Shown here piece by piece: positions 10,478-22,649 of a DNA stretch of 33,133 nucleotides. Numbering within the stretch: position 1 is the stretch's first letter; the number at the start of each line of letters is the position of its first letter. This DNA comes from Ophiothrix spiculata. Lineage: Eukaryota; Echinodermata; Ophiuroidea; Amphilepidida; Ophiotrichidae. The translations under genes and the position numbers were made by a program. The stretch is from the NCBI GenBank assembly GCA_000969725.1, contig JXSR01S009928.1; one strand, given 5' to 3'. The notes beneath the pieces were generated by a model, which was not told where the DNA came from, ran no database searches, and saw only the letters and a list, made by a program, of their open reading frames with translations.

Positions 10478-10852
10478 TGTGACCATCAATCTCAAACGAG
10501 CCATAAATGCAGCAAACATAATTTTTCGCTGCAGGTGAAAAAAACATGCCAAGGTTGTAACTTGACGAAATTGATTTTTTTGACAAATTCACAATCTTGT
10601 GCTTACTTCAAAACCAGCTCTGCTTCAAAACACCAGCAAAGTATCATTTCAAAAAAATGATCAAAAATATGAAATATATCTGTATATTTTGAGGATAATT
10701 AAAAGAAAATATAGAACTTTACTAATCTTTGAACGTGTTTATTTCAGTTATACATTTTACTCCCTAACAACCTTTGACAGACTGTAACTTGACTTCTGGA
10801 AATTGTGTGAAGTTCATGGAGATGTCATTTTGATCTTTATAACATGGTCTTT
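10478..10852 (+). mobile_element. TIR element family A, truncated copy (compare 19988-20324)
   Basis: This stretch aligns with 19988-20324 in the same order: TGTGACC(A/G)TC, AAATGCA, AACACCAGCAAAGT, ATGA.AAAAATATGAAATAT, TTGAACG(T/C)GTTTAT, ACTCCCT.ACAA.CTTTGAC and ATGGTCTTTG. It keeps about 80 bp missing from the other copy (near 10520-10610). Its right end with the closing inverted repeat is gone. At about 10853 the sequence switches to Penelope-like sequence, so the retroelement seems to have broken it. Confidence 0.7.
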
Positions 10853-11050
10853 GTAATACGTTTATGAAGGTTGTCATTCATCCAGGTAGTGATCAAATAT
10901 TGATACAGAAATGAAACTGTTCATCTGGACTTACTATTTTGTTGAGTGATAACGTTTCACGTTCAATCCTGAACGCCTCGTCCGACCATCTGATTTCCGA
11001 TTGGTAGTTGGTCATCGACCCGTGTCGGGGTCGAATTGTTGAACCGTCTA
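10853..11050 (-). mobile_element. Probable Penelope-like element 3' tail in inverted orientation
   Basis: Read on the minus strand it contains TTGAACGTGAAACGTTATCA, then TAGTAAGTCCAGATGAACAG, and ends ACCTGGATGAATGACAACCT followed by TCATAAACGTATTA. This succession resembles tails that I associate with Penelope-like elements, and it directly abuts a plus-oriented Penelope-like coding fragment. Inverted partial copies at the ends are typical of Penelope insertions. The assignment of this tail rests on recall of the family and on position, so it is moderate only. Confidence 0.45.
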
Positions 11051-11063
11051 GGGATCTTCTTGA

Positions 11064-11312
11064 TTGCTGATTAAAACAGCCTTAGATGCTTGTGGATACA
11101 AAAGTTGGACTTTTCACAAAGCCTTAAAAGACTCAACACAAAACCAGGAAGATAAAGTCGCCTCTGCAATCAATAACCAGCAGGAGGAGCGTACGCGTAG
11201 TTTCAACACCACTATACCGTACGTGAACCAACTGTCCGAAAAGATCCGGAGGATTTTCAGAGACTATAAACTCCCTGTGTCTTTCAAACCAAGGAATACT
11301 CTTAGACAACAC
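11064..11312 (+). pseudogene. Fragment of Penelope-like reverse transcriptase ORF, cut by assembly gap
   Basis: The open frame reads LIKTALDACGYKSWTFHKAL, then a charged linker, TIPYVNQLSEKIRRIF, DYKLPVSFKP and NTLRQH, and then enters the N run. The block 'IPYV..LSEKIRRIF..Y.LPVSFKP..TLR' is the segment between the reverse transcriptase and the GIY-YIG endonuclease of Penelope-like elements. A TGA codon lies directly before it (11061-11063), so the upstream RT domain is missing or frame-disrupted here. The endonuclease domain, if present, would fall in the gap. It is a dead or partial retroelement and not a host gene. Confidence 0.72.
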
Positions 11313-12063
11313 NNNNNNNNNNNNNNNNNNNNNNNNNNNNNNNNNNNNNNNNNNNNNNNNNNNNNNNNNNNNNNNNNNNNNNNNNNNNNNNNNNNNNNNN
11401 NNNNNNNNNNNNNNNNNNNNNNNNNNNNNNNNNNNNNNNNNNNNNNNNNNNNNNNNNNNNNNNNNNNNNNNNNNNNNNNNNNNNNNNNNNNNNNNNNNNN
11501 NNNNNNNNNNNNNNNNNNNNNNNNNNNNNNNNNNNNNNNNNNNNNNNNNNNNNNNNNNNNNNNNNNNNNNNNNNNNNNNNNNNNNNNNNNNNNNNNNNNN
11601 NNNNNNNNNNNNNNNNNNNNNNNNNNNNNNNNNNNNNNNNNNNNNNNNNNNNNNNNNNNNNNNNNNNNNNNNNNNNNNNNNNNNNNNNNNNNNNNNNNNN
11701 NNNNNNNNNNNNNNNNNNNNNNNNNNNNNNNNNNNNNNNNNNNNNNNNNNNNNNNNNNNNNNNNNNNNNNNNNNNNNNNNNNNNNNNNNNNNNNNNNNNN
11801 NNNNNNNNNNNNNNNNNNNNNNNNNNNNNNNNNNNNNNNNNNNNNNNNNNNNNNNNNNNNNNNNNNNNNNNNNNNNNNNNNNNNNNNNNNNNNNNNNNNN
11901 NNNNNNNNNNNNNNNNNNNNNNNNNNNNNNNNNNNNNNNNNNNNNNNNNNNNNNNNNNNNNNNNNNNNNNNNNNNNNNNNNNNNNNNNNNNNNNNNNNNN
12001 NNNNNNNNNNNNNNNNNNNNNNNNNNNNNNNNNNNNNNNNNNNNNNNNNNNNNNNNNNNNNNN
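11313..12063. other. Assembly gap (751 N)
   Basis: All bases are N. The gap starts in the Penelope-like ORF, so the unresolved sequence is probably the rest of that repeat. The long ORFs that cross it are artefacts of translating N. Confidence 0.99.
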
Positions 12064-13952
12064 AAATGAATTGCAAATGTAGACGTCACGCATCATCAAT
12101 GTTACACACTGATTAAAGATAGATGAGACACAGTATACACAAGGTACCTAAAAATATCTTATATGGCTATCTAGGTTATCAAATGAGCCATATTTAGAAT
12201 CCAATTTGGATGCAAATTGCCTGTAAGCTTATACAAATATTTGATGAAACTCCGTAAGAAAATTTCAACTACAGCATGAATATGTTTTACAGGTATCTTT
12301 ACCATGGGTTTTCTGTTGAAATTGTACAATTGTCTAATTGGAATCAGATTTTCTTGTTTGATTCTCAGTCGTTGTACATATTATTTTAATTTTGATTAAA
12401 GAAAAGGCTGTTGATAATCTGAAATTTGTAATTTAATAAGGGAGATGATCAGAGATTCAATCAATGAATTTGCAAGCAAATGCTTCAAACGACAAGTTAA
12501 TTTAACTTATAATTCATCTCATTCTCAACTTGTGCTTGTTAGTACATGTACTCGTACACCCTGTGTATAAGCACAGATTTTAAAAATCTGTGGTATAAGT
12601 GTACAAGTTACTCTCTTGGTTCTACACCACTAAATGCATTTCCTATCCTTTTATATGATAAAATGGTCATTTAATTATGAGGGTGTGTTTCTCATATCTA
12701 GAATTCTTACAATGTAGATGAATAAATGTGCATTTTGAAGAAAAAGTACAATACAAGTATTTATTCTACAAATAGTCAAAATTTCAACATAGGTATGAAT
12801 GCATGAAATTATGTCATTACTGCCATGCTTTCCCAAACTTGGCAAAAAATTGAGATCAAACCAATATGAGGTATAGTGATTTATTAGTATTTATCAAATG
12901 AAATGTCAGAAAATGAAAGAAGACCCTCAAAAATTAATGATGCAATATGAAATATTCATATTTTATTACACATCATATCTGTATTTTAATTGGTCCTTAT
13001 ATTCTAGAAATATCTTGGCACTGAACAGAAGCAACTCCTTAGTCCCATGGCTGATCATAAGAACCGTGTGTATTACATGTATCTCTTGACTTTAAAAATA
13101 AATACAAACACATGGATAACAAACCAGGGGCTTATTTCACTTTATACATTATTTTTGCGATGATACCAAAAACTCTCACAAACTAGAATCCATCACAAAT
13201 ATCATTTCACTTTTAATCTTCATGGACATGATGGACGAGCCTACCGCATATTTGCGGTGATCTGTCCAAATTTGGCGTGAAATTAAATCATGTGATATCA
13301 AGAATTTGTGATGCCTTTTTTTTGGTTTTGATTTGCGGATGCTCACCCTGGGACCCCTCGCACCTGACCCACAATGTTCAATATTTAAAATGCAAGCCAA
13401 TGGGTAGACACTGCACTGGCAGTGTTTTCATGATCATAGCTGACTCAGGTCTATGGTGGAGTTGGACTTATGCGATTTTCTTAATTTTGTGGAATGGATT
13501 TTGTGAGGGTCGGTGGTGTTATGGTTTTAGACGTGAATTTAATGAACCAGATGTTAAAATACATCACATGTTGATGGTTATAGAAATCTCCCTACCCCCT
13601 GGTGTCAAATTATTTTTGACTGTCTGGCTGATATTTGGGTTAACAAGTCTGAAATATAATTTGTTTGTTTTAATTTGTAAATGTTAATTGAAGTGCGTAA
13701 TTACCTTTTCTCAGAGGTAAGATTTATAAGATGATCCAGGAGGACACAAATCTGGCAGCGGGGGGAACCGCTCATTTTTAACATGTAAATTTCCAAGGAG
13801 GTTTTTTAAAATCAGTGCTTAAAAGTGTTAGACAAATATTGAAATCAAGTAAAATTTTCAGCATTTATTCATTTTGTATGGTGAGGTATCAGACTGGCAG
13901 GTGACCCCAACATGATACCTAACTGTAAAGGAAAACACATTCTATTTTATTT
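12064..13952. other. Non-coding stretch with one hairpin; no supported gene
   Basis: A hairpin occurs around 12555-12612 (GTATAAGCACAGATTT facing AAATCTGTGGTATAAG). A 136-codon ORF at 13277-13687 is the longest gap-free one in the window. It has no recognisable domain and its composition is that of the surrounding sequence, so I do not call it a gene. Nothing else was recognised. Confidence 0.45.
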
Positions 13953-14300
13953 AGGGGGGGGCACTCACATTGTGAGCAGGATACCTATGTCCGGCGGTCA
14001 AGACACCCTTTTTCAGGCTGCCAGGACGCTCACTAGATCCCTATAATCAGCATGATTCAGTTCTTTAGACCCCCTTTTTGAGAAAAAATACAAAATTTCA
14101 TCTCAAACTGCAAATATTTATCAGAAAATGCGAAAATTTTCAGCTCAGAAGGCTACTTTGGCTAAAATTTCAGTTCACTAGACCTCAAAAAATCAGTTTC
14201 AAAGGTCCATTTTTCACAAAAAATCAGTTCACCTGACCCCAATTTCGGCGCTTCGCGCCTGACATACCTACCACTTTCAAAGTTGAGTGCCCCCCCCCAG
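13953..14300. mobile_element. G/C-run-ended MITE-like element (GGGGGGCACTCA ends)
   Basis: The left end is a run of eight G followed by CACTCA (13954-13966). The right end is TGAGTG followed by nine C (14285-14298). Next to the ends the sub-terminal motifs also pair: GGATACCTATGTCC on the left faces GACATACCTACCAC on the right. The interior repeats ATTTCAGTTCA-like blocks (14140-14240). No ORF is present. It belongs to the same style of element as 22650-23194. Confidence 0.68.
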
Positions 14301-17258
14301 GGATTTGTTATTTACTTTTTAGTTTAGTTTTTTGTGTACACAGCATGCAGCATATCAAGTGATCCCCTGAAAGCATTCTATCAGACTATTTTCTTTTATT
14401 TACAAACAATCTGTATTATTGTCAATTTCTCTAACACAAACAAATCTATCAGAGATTACAATGCCCAAAATAAATTCTCTCATATGATGGCTAGAATAAG
14501 ATCTAATTTACAATGGTGACAACATTTGTGGTTATTTTTATACCTCATAAATCCTCACGATGCCATTTATCATGGTAATTGCCACTGGGTGAAAGCTATG
14601 TGGGATGAATGATAGATAAACATGATGGAAAATATTTCATGGCTTCTTATGGAACGGAAGAAACTTGTGTTGTAGTATTACAATTTACAAAGGCATTTAT
14701 TAAAAGCATAGATTCTCAAATGATACAAGCTTGAAAAGTTTAAAATTACTGAAAAACCCAAATGATCAATTGACAAAATGTTTCAGATGACTGCAATGCC
14801 AGGCACATATCTGACATTGGGACTTCCTAAAATCAATTTACCTGGCCTTGGCTGCCACCCCGGGCTGCCATTCCCTAAATTCCTATTTCAAGCACAATTT
14901 AGGAAACCTTTGCTTCAAAAGCCCAATTTTGTCCTAGCCCAAAAAATTAATTCTATAAAGGGTCATTTTTTGGACACTTCAGTTCTTCATACCCCCTTTT
15001 TGAATCCAACTTCTTGTTCCCTAGATGAGGGTTTTGGATATTGGGGTCGCACCAAAACTTAAGTTGGCACCCCCCCCCCTCCCGGCCACTTCCTTACCTT
15101 TTTCAAAATTGTTCTGGACCAAGCAGGACCACTAAACTTTAGGTCCCATCCAAAATTTTGGATTAGGGTTGGGTCATGATTAGTAAGTTAGGGTCAAGTC
15201 ATAGGGTCGAGTTTTTAATGGTACCTATAAAGTATATGTTTTCAAGAGTTTATAACTTCAACCCATTTCACATCTGCTACAATGATAAAATACGCTATTC
15301 AAAATTGAATGATTTTCAACTTGCAAATGATCTTCAATGTTACGGTCACTTTCACCATCATATGCTTTCACCCAAAGCAGATCAACAATGGCCATGGTTG
15401 TTGTTTATGTATTTGATGATTATTTACAATTAAAATATTTATTTAGCCTTATGACTCTAATTTGTGTTCATATTTTGCACAAATTGATCCCTGGAAAAGT
15501 GTGTATGTCACAATCTACGATTAGAATTCAGCGAACCTAAGTGGTTTTAGGTATGAACAAACCGATGTGAAACTCAAATAGAAAAAATATTTTAGTCAAT
15601 GATTTTCATTCGAACAATCAAACCGTACTTTGACCAAATAGACCCAATTTAACCAAGGCAAATGATGGGCACGATCCTCCTAATATCTGATCGGTCAGTT
15701 TGCATCAACATTTGCGTTGTCAACCCAGACCCAGTTTTCTCATATTACTGCAACAAAAAAAAATCTTTTGTTCCTCATTCTATTCTTCAAATATATTTTT
15801 CTATCCAACAATCCCAACGGGGATATTCAAAACTATTTTTGACGATAAAAATGAAAAAAACATGACATCTGATCCAAATTTCGCTTCGGGCATTGCTACG
15901 AAAACTTTTTGTCACAACATAAATACAAATCTCGAAAAGAAATCTTATTTGGTCTGTTCAATACAGCAGCGTGTTTGCAAATCGATGATGAAATAATATG
16001 TAGACTTGCTTCATTGTCCGCCTGCCAAATCAACGACAAAATCAACAATTTTCGAGTCAGAGCACACGACCAAAATTATAATAGCAATGTAGCATGGCTT
16101 ATTGCATTGTCCCTCCTGAGTCTCTTCTAATATTGCATCTCGCTGTTGATAAGGAGGAACATGGGGCTATATTGCTGGGAAGGTTGTTATATTTCCTCAG
16201 AGGAACAATTCGGCTGGTAAAATTTGACCAATGATCATTGACCACTTCTTTCCAGCACACACTCAAATAAAATACAGTTTTAAAGACCAAAGAACAAGCC
16301 TTCAAATCCTTTTCTCTTCTTGTTAATTAGGTACAATTTCTGAAGGTGAGGCGACGGGCACCGACCGACCCTAAATTTGCGTTTTGGAAGACTGTTATTT
16401 TAGTTTTGATAAAAATAATGTAAAATCAGCCTTTTTTGCCTTATGACTACTAAATTTGAATGAGTAGAAGATGTTACATTAATCAAAAAATCTAATCATA
16501 GTTCTCAAAAATACAACAAATTATGACATGTTTCATAAAACACAAACAATTTCTCATATGAATTCAAAATTAAGTGTTTAATAAAGAGAGAGAGAAAAAC
16601 AAACAAACAATAAAGTGCTAAACAGGAATGTGATATTTGTTGCTATAGTTAGAAGTACAAATACTTGATTACCATATAACCTCATATCCATCTTGGTTTA
16701 TGAATTAGCCTAGATTCTATCATTTTAAACCACTGATGTCTGGCCTGCAAACGAGATAAATTGATGGAGTCTGGCATGCGCCACATATTGTCAGCGTATT
16801 TGTCACGAAGCATGGTCAATATGAAAGTTCAACTTCTAAAATTTGCCTTTTATTTACAAATTGAGGTATATTTAGATCAATATCAAGCTTAAAAGGTACG
16901 TTTTTTGATCACTTTTTCATACCCCTTTCCCAAATTAGGAGGTTTCAATATAATACAAGAACGTTCCAGATTTTTACACCTGAATTGAGTTTTCTAAAAT
17001 AGATACGATCAAAATACTGGATCATTTTGTTTAAAATAATGAAAATGCAGTTTTTCTATGGGTGGCCCTCAGACGCACTATTGCAATATTTTTAGGATTC
17101 CTTCATTCTAATAAGATAAAAGTATTTGTTCATTTTATGACTGAATTGGATGCCTACCTTTGATTCCAAAATAATATCATTCAATAAATTATTTTACTAT
17201 TTTTTAGGAGGACCAGACTCTTAGCCAGCGATGTTTCCAAGGATAGGAAATCAGGCCC
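14301..17258. other. Mostly unassigned non-coding sequence
   Basis: A C run at 15068-15077 preceded by a CCTTTTTGAATCC-type stretch (about 14800-15090) looks like a decayed G/C-run element. GAGAGAGAGA occurs near 16586. Short ORFs at 15662-16130 resemble nothing. The 14-mer AGATAAATTGATGG at 16754-16767 recurs at 18005-18018. No exon was recognised. Confidence 0.4.
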
Positions 17259-17586
17259 AGGGGGTGGGTGTACTCACATATTTGGCCGAAGGGGTATGTG
17301 CCATTCAATTTTTTTATAAGAAATCCTTGAATTTGGGTCCTGTTTATTACCTAGAAAAATCCTTAAAATTGGGTCCCGTTAATTATACCAAAAAAAAACA
17401 CCTTAGACATAAGTCAACCTTTCCGACTGAGCACCAAATTTCATGCGAAAACCCCGAAAATAATGAAATGTTTGAAACCTAGTTCTATTTTGAAGGCAAT
17501 CTTTAAAAAAGGGTACCCTTTTTAGCTAATTCACCCTTAAAGATTGGTACCCTAGTAGGTGTTTTGAGGCTCCAGCAGTACACCCC
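17259..17586. mobile_element. Probable decayed TIR element (GGGGTGGGTGTACT / AGTACACCCC)
   Basis: The left end GGGGTGGGTGTACTCAC and the right end AGTACACCCC are inverted relatives. The interior has a repeated AAATCCTT(G/A)AA(T/A)TTGGGTCC block at about 17317-17375 and a GGGTACCC-type block at about 17510-17550. The style is that of the G/C-run elements elsewhere in this window. No coding capacity. Confidence 0.5.
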
Positions 17587-17689
17587 ATCTTAAATCTGAG
17601 TATCCCACAGGAAATAAGGATCCCAAATTTTACTCTAAGTTAAGTTTGCACCTAATCTAAAGAGTTAACTGGGCCTTAAACAAGATTGA

Positions 17690-18140
17690 AGGAGGTCTTT
17701 TTATCATGGCGGAGAAAGTACAATATTATTCTCATCTCATTGCTGATGTTCAAGTTCCCCTTTAAATGCCAAGGACAATTTAATGCGTACATTATTGGCT
17801 GCGTAAGGAGCCATACAAGCTAATTACAATCTTGCTGCTACACAGTCTGTCTGCAGACTAACCCCAAACATGATGTGTCAAAATGCAATTCATGTCTAAT
17901 AACTTGAACCCTTCTTCGGCACCTGCACGCTAGCCAGCGTAATGGCCGAACAGCTCACTTGGTGCTAAAATGCAATCACGCCGATGGGTTTCGATAGGAT
18001 AATCAGATAAATTGATGGCTATGACTCCCTCTTCAATGAGAGAGATTGACTTTTGCTTACAGCTATGAGGGGTACAAAACCTGTCGGAGGGAAGAAGTTA
18101 CCTTGATGTCCCCACGCTATTTGATACATATCAGTAAAAT
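17690..18140. promoter_or_regulatory. Candidate conserved non-coding / cis-regulatory block
   Basis: This stretch is visibly less AT-skewed and less simple than its surroundings, and it has no repeat signature. It contains a dense group of motif-like sites, among them GATAGGATAATCAGATAA at 17994-18011 (two GATA-type sites around a TAATC homeodomain core). It has no long ORF and no splice signals. Its place inside a 23-kb intron would suit an enhancer of the GTPase gene. This is inference from composition only; conservation was not tested. Confidence 0.25.
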
Positions 18141-19985
18141 GGATGCATTTTTAAATGGACGCTTAAGAAAGATAGTGGCAATCATGAACTGTAAGAAACA
18201 GAAAATCACATACAAATTTTAAAATCTAAAATTATGTTATTTCATAACAATCATTTAGACCTAACAAAATTATCAAACAAAATATAAACTTGTGTACATT
18301 TGTTAAAATTTCAATTTTATTCTTTGCTTAGAAAAAATGTTTGCAGCCTGACGGTTAATTCAACTCATCAGGAAAAATGTGTAATAAGAAATTATGTAGC
18401 ATGAAATAAATCATTGTTGTTCATGCGAGGACTTGTATGCTAATTGTCTCATCATATGAATACTGGCAACTTTTAAACGTCTTTTTAAGAGAGTTTTGTA
18501 ACTGATTAATGAATTGCCCGTGTCCATTTTAAGTCTTATGAAATTGGGTTTGGATGTCATATCGCACTCACGAGTCCTAACACTGTTTGTCCCCTATGTT
18601 CACATGAACAGAAACAAGAAATCCTGTAGCATTTCATGAAATTCGAAGTACCACATTAAAATAAAATAGCACATCCATTAGAGGGATTAGATTAGATTCC
18701 ACTTAGAATGAAAAACTGAGCTACGAAATTTAGATTTTTGAAAAATAAGCCACATTTAAAAATTTTGTCAAAAGTTTCTTGAAGAAACTCGAAATAAGAA
18801 ATTAAAATCAGATTTTCCCTTTGGACAAATAACAAAGAATAACAGAATGGGAACAAAAGAGAGAAGCTTACATCATCACCCTATAAGTTGATGACCTCTT
18901 TTTAGTCAAATGTGTTGATTCAAATCTCATCTCAAGCCAAAGCAAATTAAATCAAAAGACATCCTGATATCCTTAATTCAAATATATGCAATCTTTGTCT
19001 CAGATTTCGTGTTTGAATTCAGCTGCAAGATGTATTTGTGTCCCATAATGAAATGTGAGCCAGCAGAAATCAATTTGTTATTTTATCTTACTAGCGATGA
19101 GAAAGGACATATGATGCTGCGCTCAATATTTCTGGTTGCAGGCTATGTGAAAATCTTATTCTAATATGTTTATTATGTATCCAGTCAAGCCAAATGATGC
19201 AGTTGTCTAACATTTAAATTCATTTTAAATATTCAATTCTAAACAATGAGTATGTTTTTTTGCAAACATGTAACTGTCATAATTGTTACAGGCCCCTGAA
19301 TACTAATAATACTAACAATAATACTAAATACTAACAACACAAAAGCAAAATTACAAGATTTGCATGAAAAAATCATGTTAAAACAATTGGAAGAAACATG
19401 AAAAACCACTTGTTATGCCATGAAGGAATTCATTAAATGCGCTCGAATTTAATTCAACAAATGTCATAACAGAGTAGGAAGGAACTTTAGAATAAATTGT
19501 TCAGTAGGCTACTAATATACCAGAAACAAAGCCAGTTTGTTAGATATGGGTGATACGGGACATGTCAAGGTATAGGATCTTGTGCTGCTTAAATGACTAG
19601 AGAAAAAAAATCACTGAGGATATGAAATCAAAGGCAGGTAGACCCATGCACAAATTCTAAATTTGCAATACCTATTTTGTAAGAATTTGCCAAGCCATAC
19701 TTTATTCATAGCATTTAAAGGCAGATCAACCTCCGCAAAAGTACAATTTTAATTACACACAGATGCCGCTGCTGTACACACTTGAGATCTCTTACAAAAT
19801 TCAAGAAGTAAAATTGCCTACTTGAGTTACACATGCACTTTCCATGACTGAATTCAAGGTAAAAAATCACAAAATTTTATTGAACAAAATGTGCTCAAGT
19901 CGCATTGCTTTATCTCCTGAAGGGATCCACTGAAGCAGCCATGCAATGTTTATCATTCCAATGCCTCAAACCAAAATGAATAAAA
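18141..19985. other. AT-rich non-coding stretch, no gene seen
   Basis: A short ATACTAATA/ATACTAACA trinucleotide-like tract lies at about 19299-19340. No coding segment, SINE boxes or inverted-repeat ends were recognised. Confidence 0.45.
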
Positions 19986-19987
19986 TA

Positions 19988-20324
19988 TGTGACCGTCCAT
20001 TTCAAACAAGTCGTAAATGCATTACAATCCGTGTGCTGACTTGAAAACACCAGCAAAGTTTCATTTCCAGAAAATGATAAAAAATATGAAATATAATTGA
20101 GGACAATCACAAGAAAATAGGGCTTACTGATCATTGAACGCGTTTATCTCGGTTAAACATTTCACTCCCTGACAATCTTTGACGGACCATAACTTTGTTC
20201 TGGAAATTGAGTGAAGTTCATTGAGGTGTCATTTTAATCCTTATAGCATGGTCTTTGCAAATACTTGAAAAAGTGAAACCGACAAGAGGCTGCATTTACG
20301 GCTGGTTTGGGTTGGACAGTCACA
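19988..20324 (+). mobile_element. TIR element family A, copy with both ends and TA target
   Basis: It starts TGTGACCGTCCATTTCAAAC and its reverse-complemented right end starts TGTGACTGTCCAACCCAAAC. Both continue (A/C)AG(T/C)CGTAAATGCA, so the inverted repeats are about 34 bp long. TA precedes (19986-19987) and follows (20325-20326). The interior matches 10478-10852 but lacks about 80 bp present there. No transposase is encoded. The TA target suggests mobilisation by a Tc1/mariner-type enzyme. Confidence 0.8.
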
Positions 20325-20430
20325 TATGTCATTTTGAAATGATTCCTAGTGTCATTTTTGATTTTTTAAAAATATTCCATATTTTTGCCACATGACTGTC
20401 TCCTATCATCATCGATACAGTATTATGAAC

Positions 20431-20620
20431 AGAAGACATCTGAGATCGTCCCATCATGCCTGGCTTCCAATGGGTTTTTGTACAGGTTACAATGAGAAAC
20501 TTCAGTAATGAAACATAGCACAACTAGCGGACCAGATTTAAATTTTGCATTTCATATATTTTTCACCCCTACAAAATCCCATTGGAAGCAAGGCATGATG
20601 GGAAGGTCCTTATGTGTCAG
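20431..20620. mobile_element. Palindromic MITE, family B, copy 1
   Basis: The left arm CCCATCATGCCTGGCTTCCA (from 20450) faces the right arm ending TGGAAGCAAGGCATGATGGG (to 20602), followed by AAGGTCC. The same arms occur at 28048-28256. The interiors share little. No ORF. It sits 105 bp from the family A element. Confidence 0.75.
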
Positions 20621-20997
20621 TTTGAATCTGTGTCCAATCCTGTGAGATATATCTTTAATCATATATGTCCAAAATGATCTACTTTCAAATCTCTTTTGAT
20701 TTTATAAGGATTTTCATCATATTATAGATGTCTGAAATGATTCCAAGTCATGGGTTGTATTGCATAATGTATGCTGATGTGGAAAATGATTCGGATGTAT
20801 ATAGTTTATAATAGATGATATGTATTGTATATTGATCTGGGTAGAATAAAATAAAATGTCTAAAGACCACTGAGTAAAAAGGGGATACTTTTCAATTCTT
20901 ACAAGCATTTATACCAGGAAGAAAGAAAGAAAGAGAGCTCACCACCAACTGGGTGGACTGGGGGTACTACCAGATTTTGAGTCAAATTTGCGCCACC

Positions 20998-21240
20998 AGG
21001 GGAAGCAGGTGGCGCAGCGGTACTTCCCTCGCCTTGCACCAATGAGCCCACAGGACTGCCATGGGTTTGAACCCCGGTCTAGGCGCTGTATGTGCAATTG
21101 GTTGCCGGTCCAAACTTGCTTCAGCAGGTTTTTCTCCGGGCGCTCCGGTTTTCCTCCAGCACTAAAACTGGCAAATAAATCTGACCATCTGACAGAGGAC
21201 CCTCATGGAAAGCAGTAGACACTGATGAGGCTATCCTCTA
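20998..21240 (+). mobile_element. tRNA-derived SINE (plus), best-preserved copy
   Basis: It has a canonical A box TGGCGCAGCGG (21010-21020) and B box GGTTTGAACC (21064-21073). The tRNA-unrelated body GTATGTGCAATTGGTTGCCG follows, then TTTTTCTCCGGGCGCTCCGG and TTTTCCTCCAGCAC, ending in an AT-rich tail (TATTTATTTATTTG by about 21265). The order of blocks matches the minus-strand copy at 10040-10212. It is a pol III retroposon and not a tRNA gene, because the tRNA-like head lacks a matching acceptor arm. Confidence 0.78.
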
Positions 21241-22649
21241 TAAATATGTCATATTTATTTATTTGATCATAAAAATTGCATGTTTTGGCCCAAACTCTGG
21301 TCATTTTGGCATAAATTCTCTAAAGTTTTAAGAAGAAATGTTCTATTTTGCCAACTATAATTGGAAAATTTGGAAAATGTTGAAATGAAAACCCATCAAA
21401 ATACCACAATTTCAATTTTGTCAGAATATATCTATGAATTTTATCCTGTATCCTAGAACCGAAAAATGATGACTCTTCCGGAGGTTCGTAGAGAAGAGTC
21501 ACATATTAACATGCTAGCACAGGTGTGAGTATTCTAGACAATGTGAAGCGCTCTCATCGCAAGCAACAAAGAAAACATCACAAGTCACACAGCAATAAGA
21601 TGCTTTTGTTTTGAAATATTAAACACAACCTGTCTCACATAGCTACTTGGATGTCCTCATTACACTCCGATTTCAAATTGCCACTTCTCTATTTCAACAA
21701 TTTGAGATTCTATGGCGTTTAATAATTGACGACAGAGCTTGACATCAAATATATTAAATTTTAAGATTTGTTGCGGCTGTGAATATTGCCTCATGTTTCT
21801 AAATATTGGTACATTTTACTTTATAAATGTAGAGAAATCCTAATTCAACGGGAAATTAGAAAATAATCATTTGATAAATGCAGAAAATGTTCTTCTCATA
21901 TTTGTCAGGAAGAAATCAAATTGCTAATTCTCTTTTCTGACTATTCGTTGCCTTGATGCCACCAGCGATAGTGCAATACACCTAGCGTAATATGACATTA
22001 TTACATAACCAACATGGTATCATGTATAGCATAATGCATCCTGCTATGTGTTGATGTGTAAAGTGAAGCTAAGAGCATTGTATCATCTTGTGATTCTCTC
22101 AGGTTAAAGGAGCTAAATATGAGGTGGTAAAAAAATCTATTTGTTACAACAAATTATTATTGCACTTAGTCTAGTTAATTAATCAAGATTAAATGAGATT
22201 TTTTTTTGCGCCAATGCAATTTCTAATTTTATAAAGACATGTCTATAACTTGTGCATAACATATAAATATACCTTTTTTTTTTCTCTCATCATGCTCATT
22301 GCTATTTGTTGAACTAAATTCGGGATCCCAAATTTCATTCCATGTGTATTTAGTATAGAAAAGCATGCATGTGCTTTTTATCCATTTTTGGTGGTAAAAC
22401 AAGGTTTTCATCAAAATACACTTGAAAATGCTTTTAGATAGTCACATTCTTTCATTTTAGGCTGTTTTTGTTCAAAACCATTCAAAATCTTATAGTGTTG
22501 CTCTAAATAGAGTACAAATGAACGTTATGCTTCATTACTACAATAAATTACTGAAATAATTTGATCAACCTGTTCTAAATGTATGCATATTGCTATGCAG
22601 AGGTATGCAGAGGTGATGATTAGTAGCAAGTCCAAGTTCATGAAAATAT
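21241..22649. other. AT-rich non-coding stretch, no gene seen
   Basis: No coding segment, inverted-repeat ends or pol III boxes were recognised beyond the SINE tail. Confidence 0.45.

Noticed and set aside
11133..12116. Several ORFs of 265-350 codons
   Set aside because: They are created by translating the N gap. Only the plus-frame part before 11313 has a family match.
13277..13687. 136-codon plus-strand ORF, longest without N
   Set aside because: It has no domain, no repeatable start context and a composition like its flanks; such lengths occur by chance in 33 kb.
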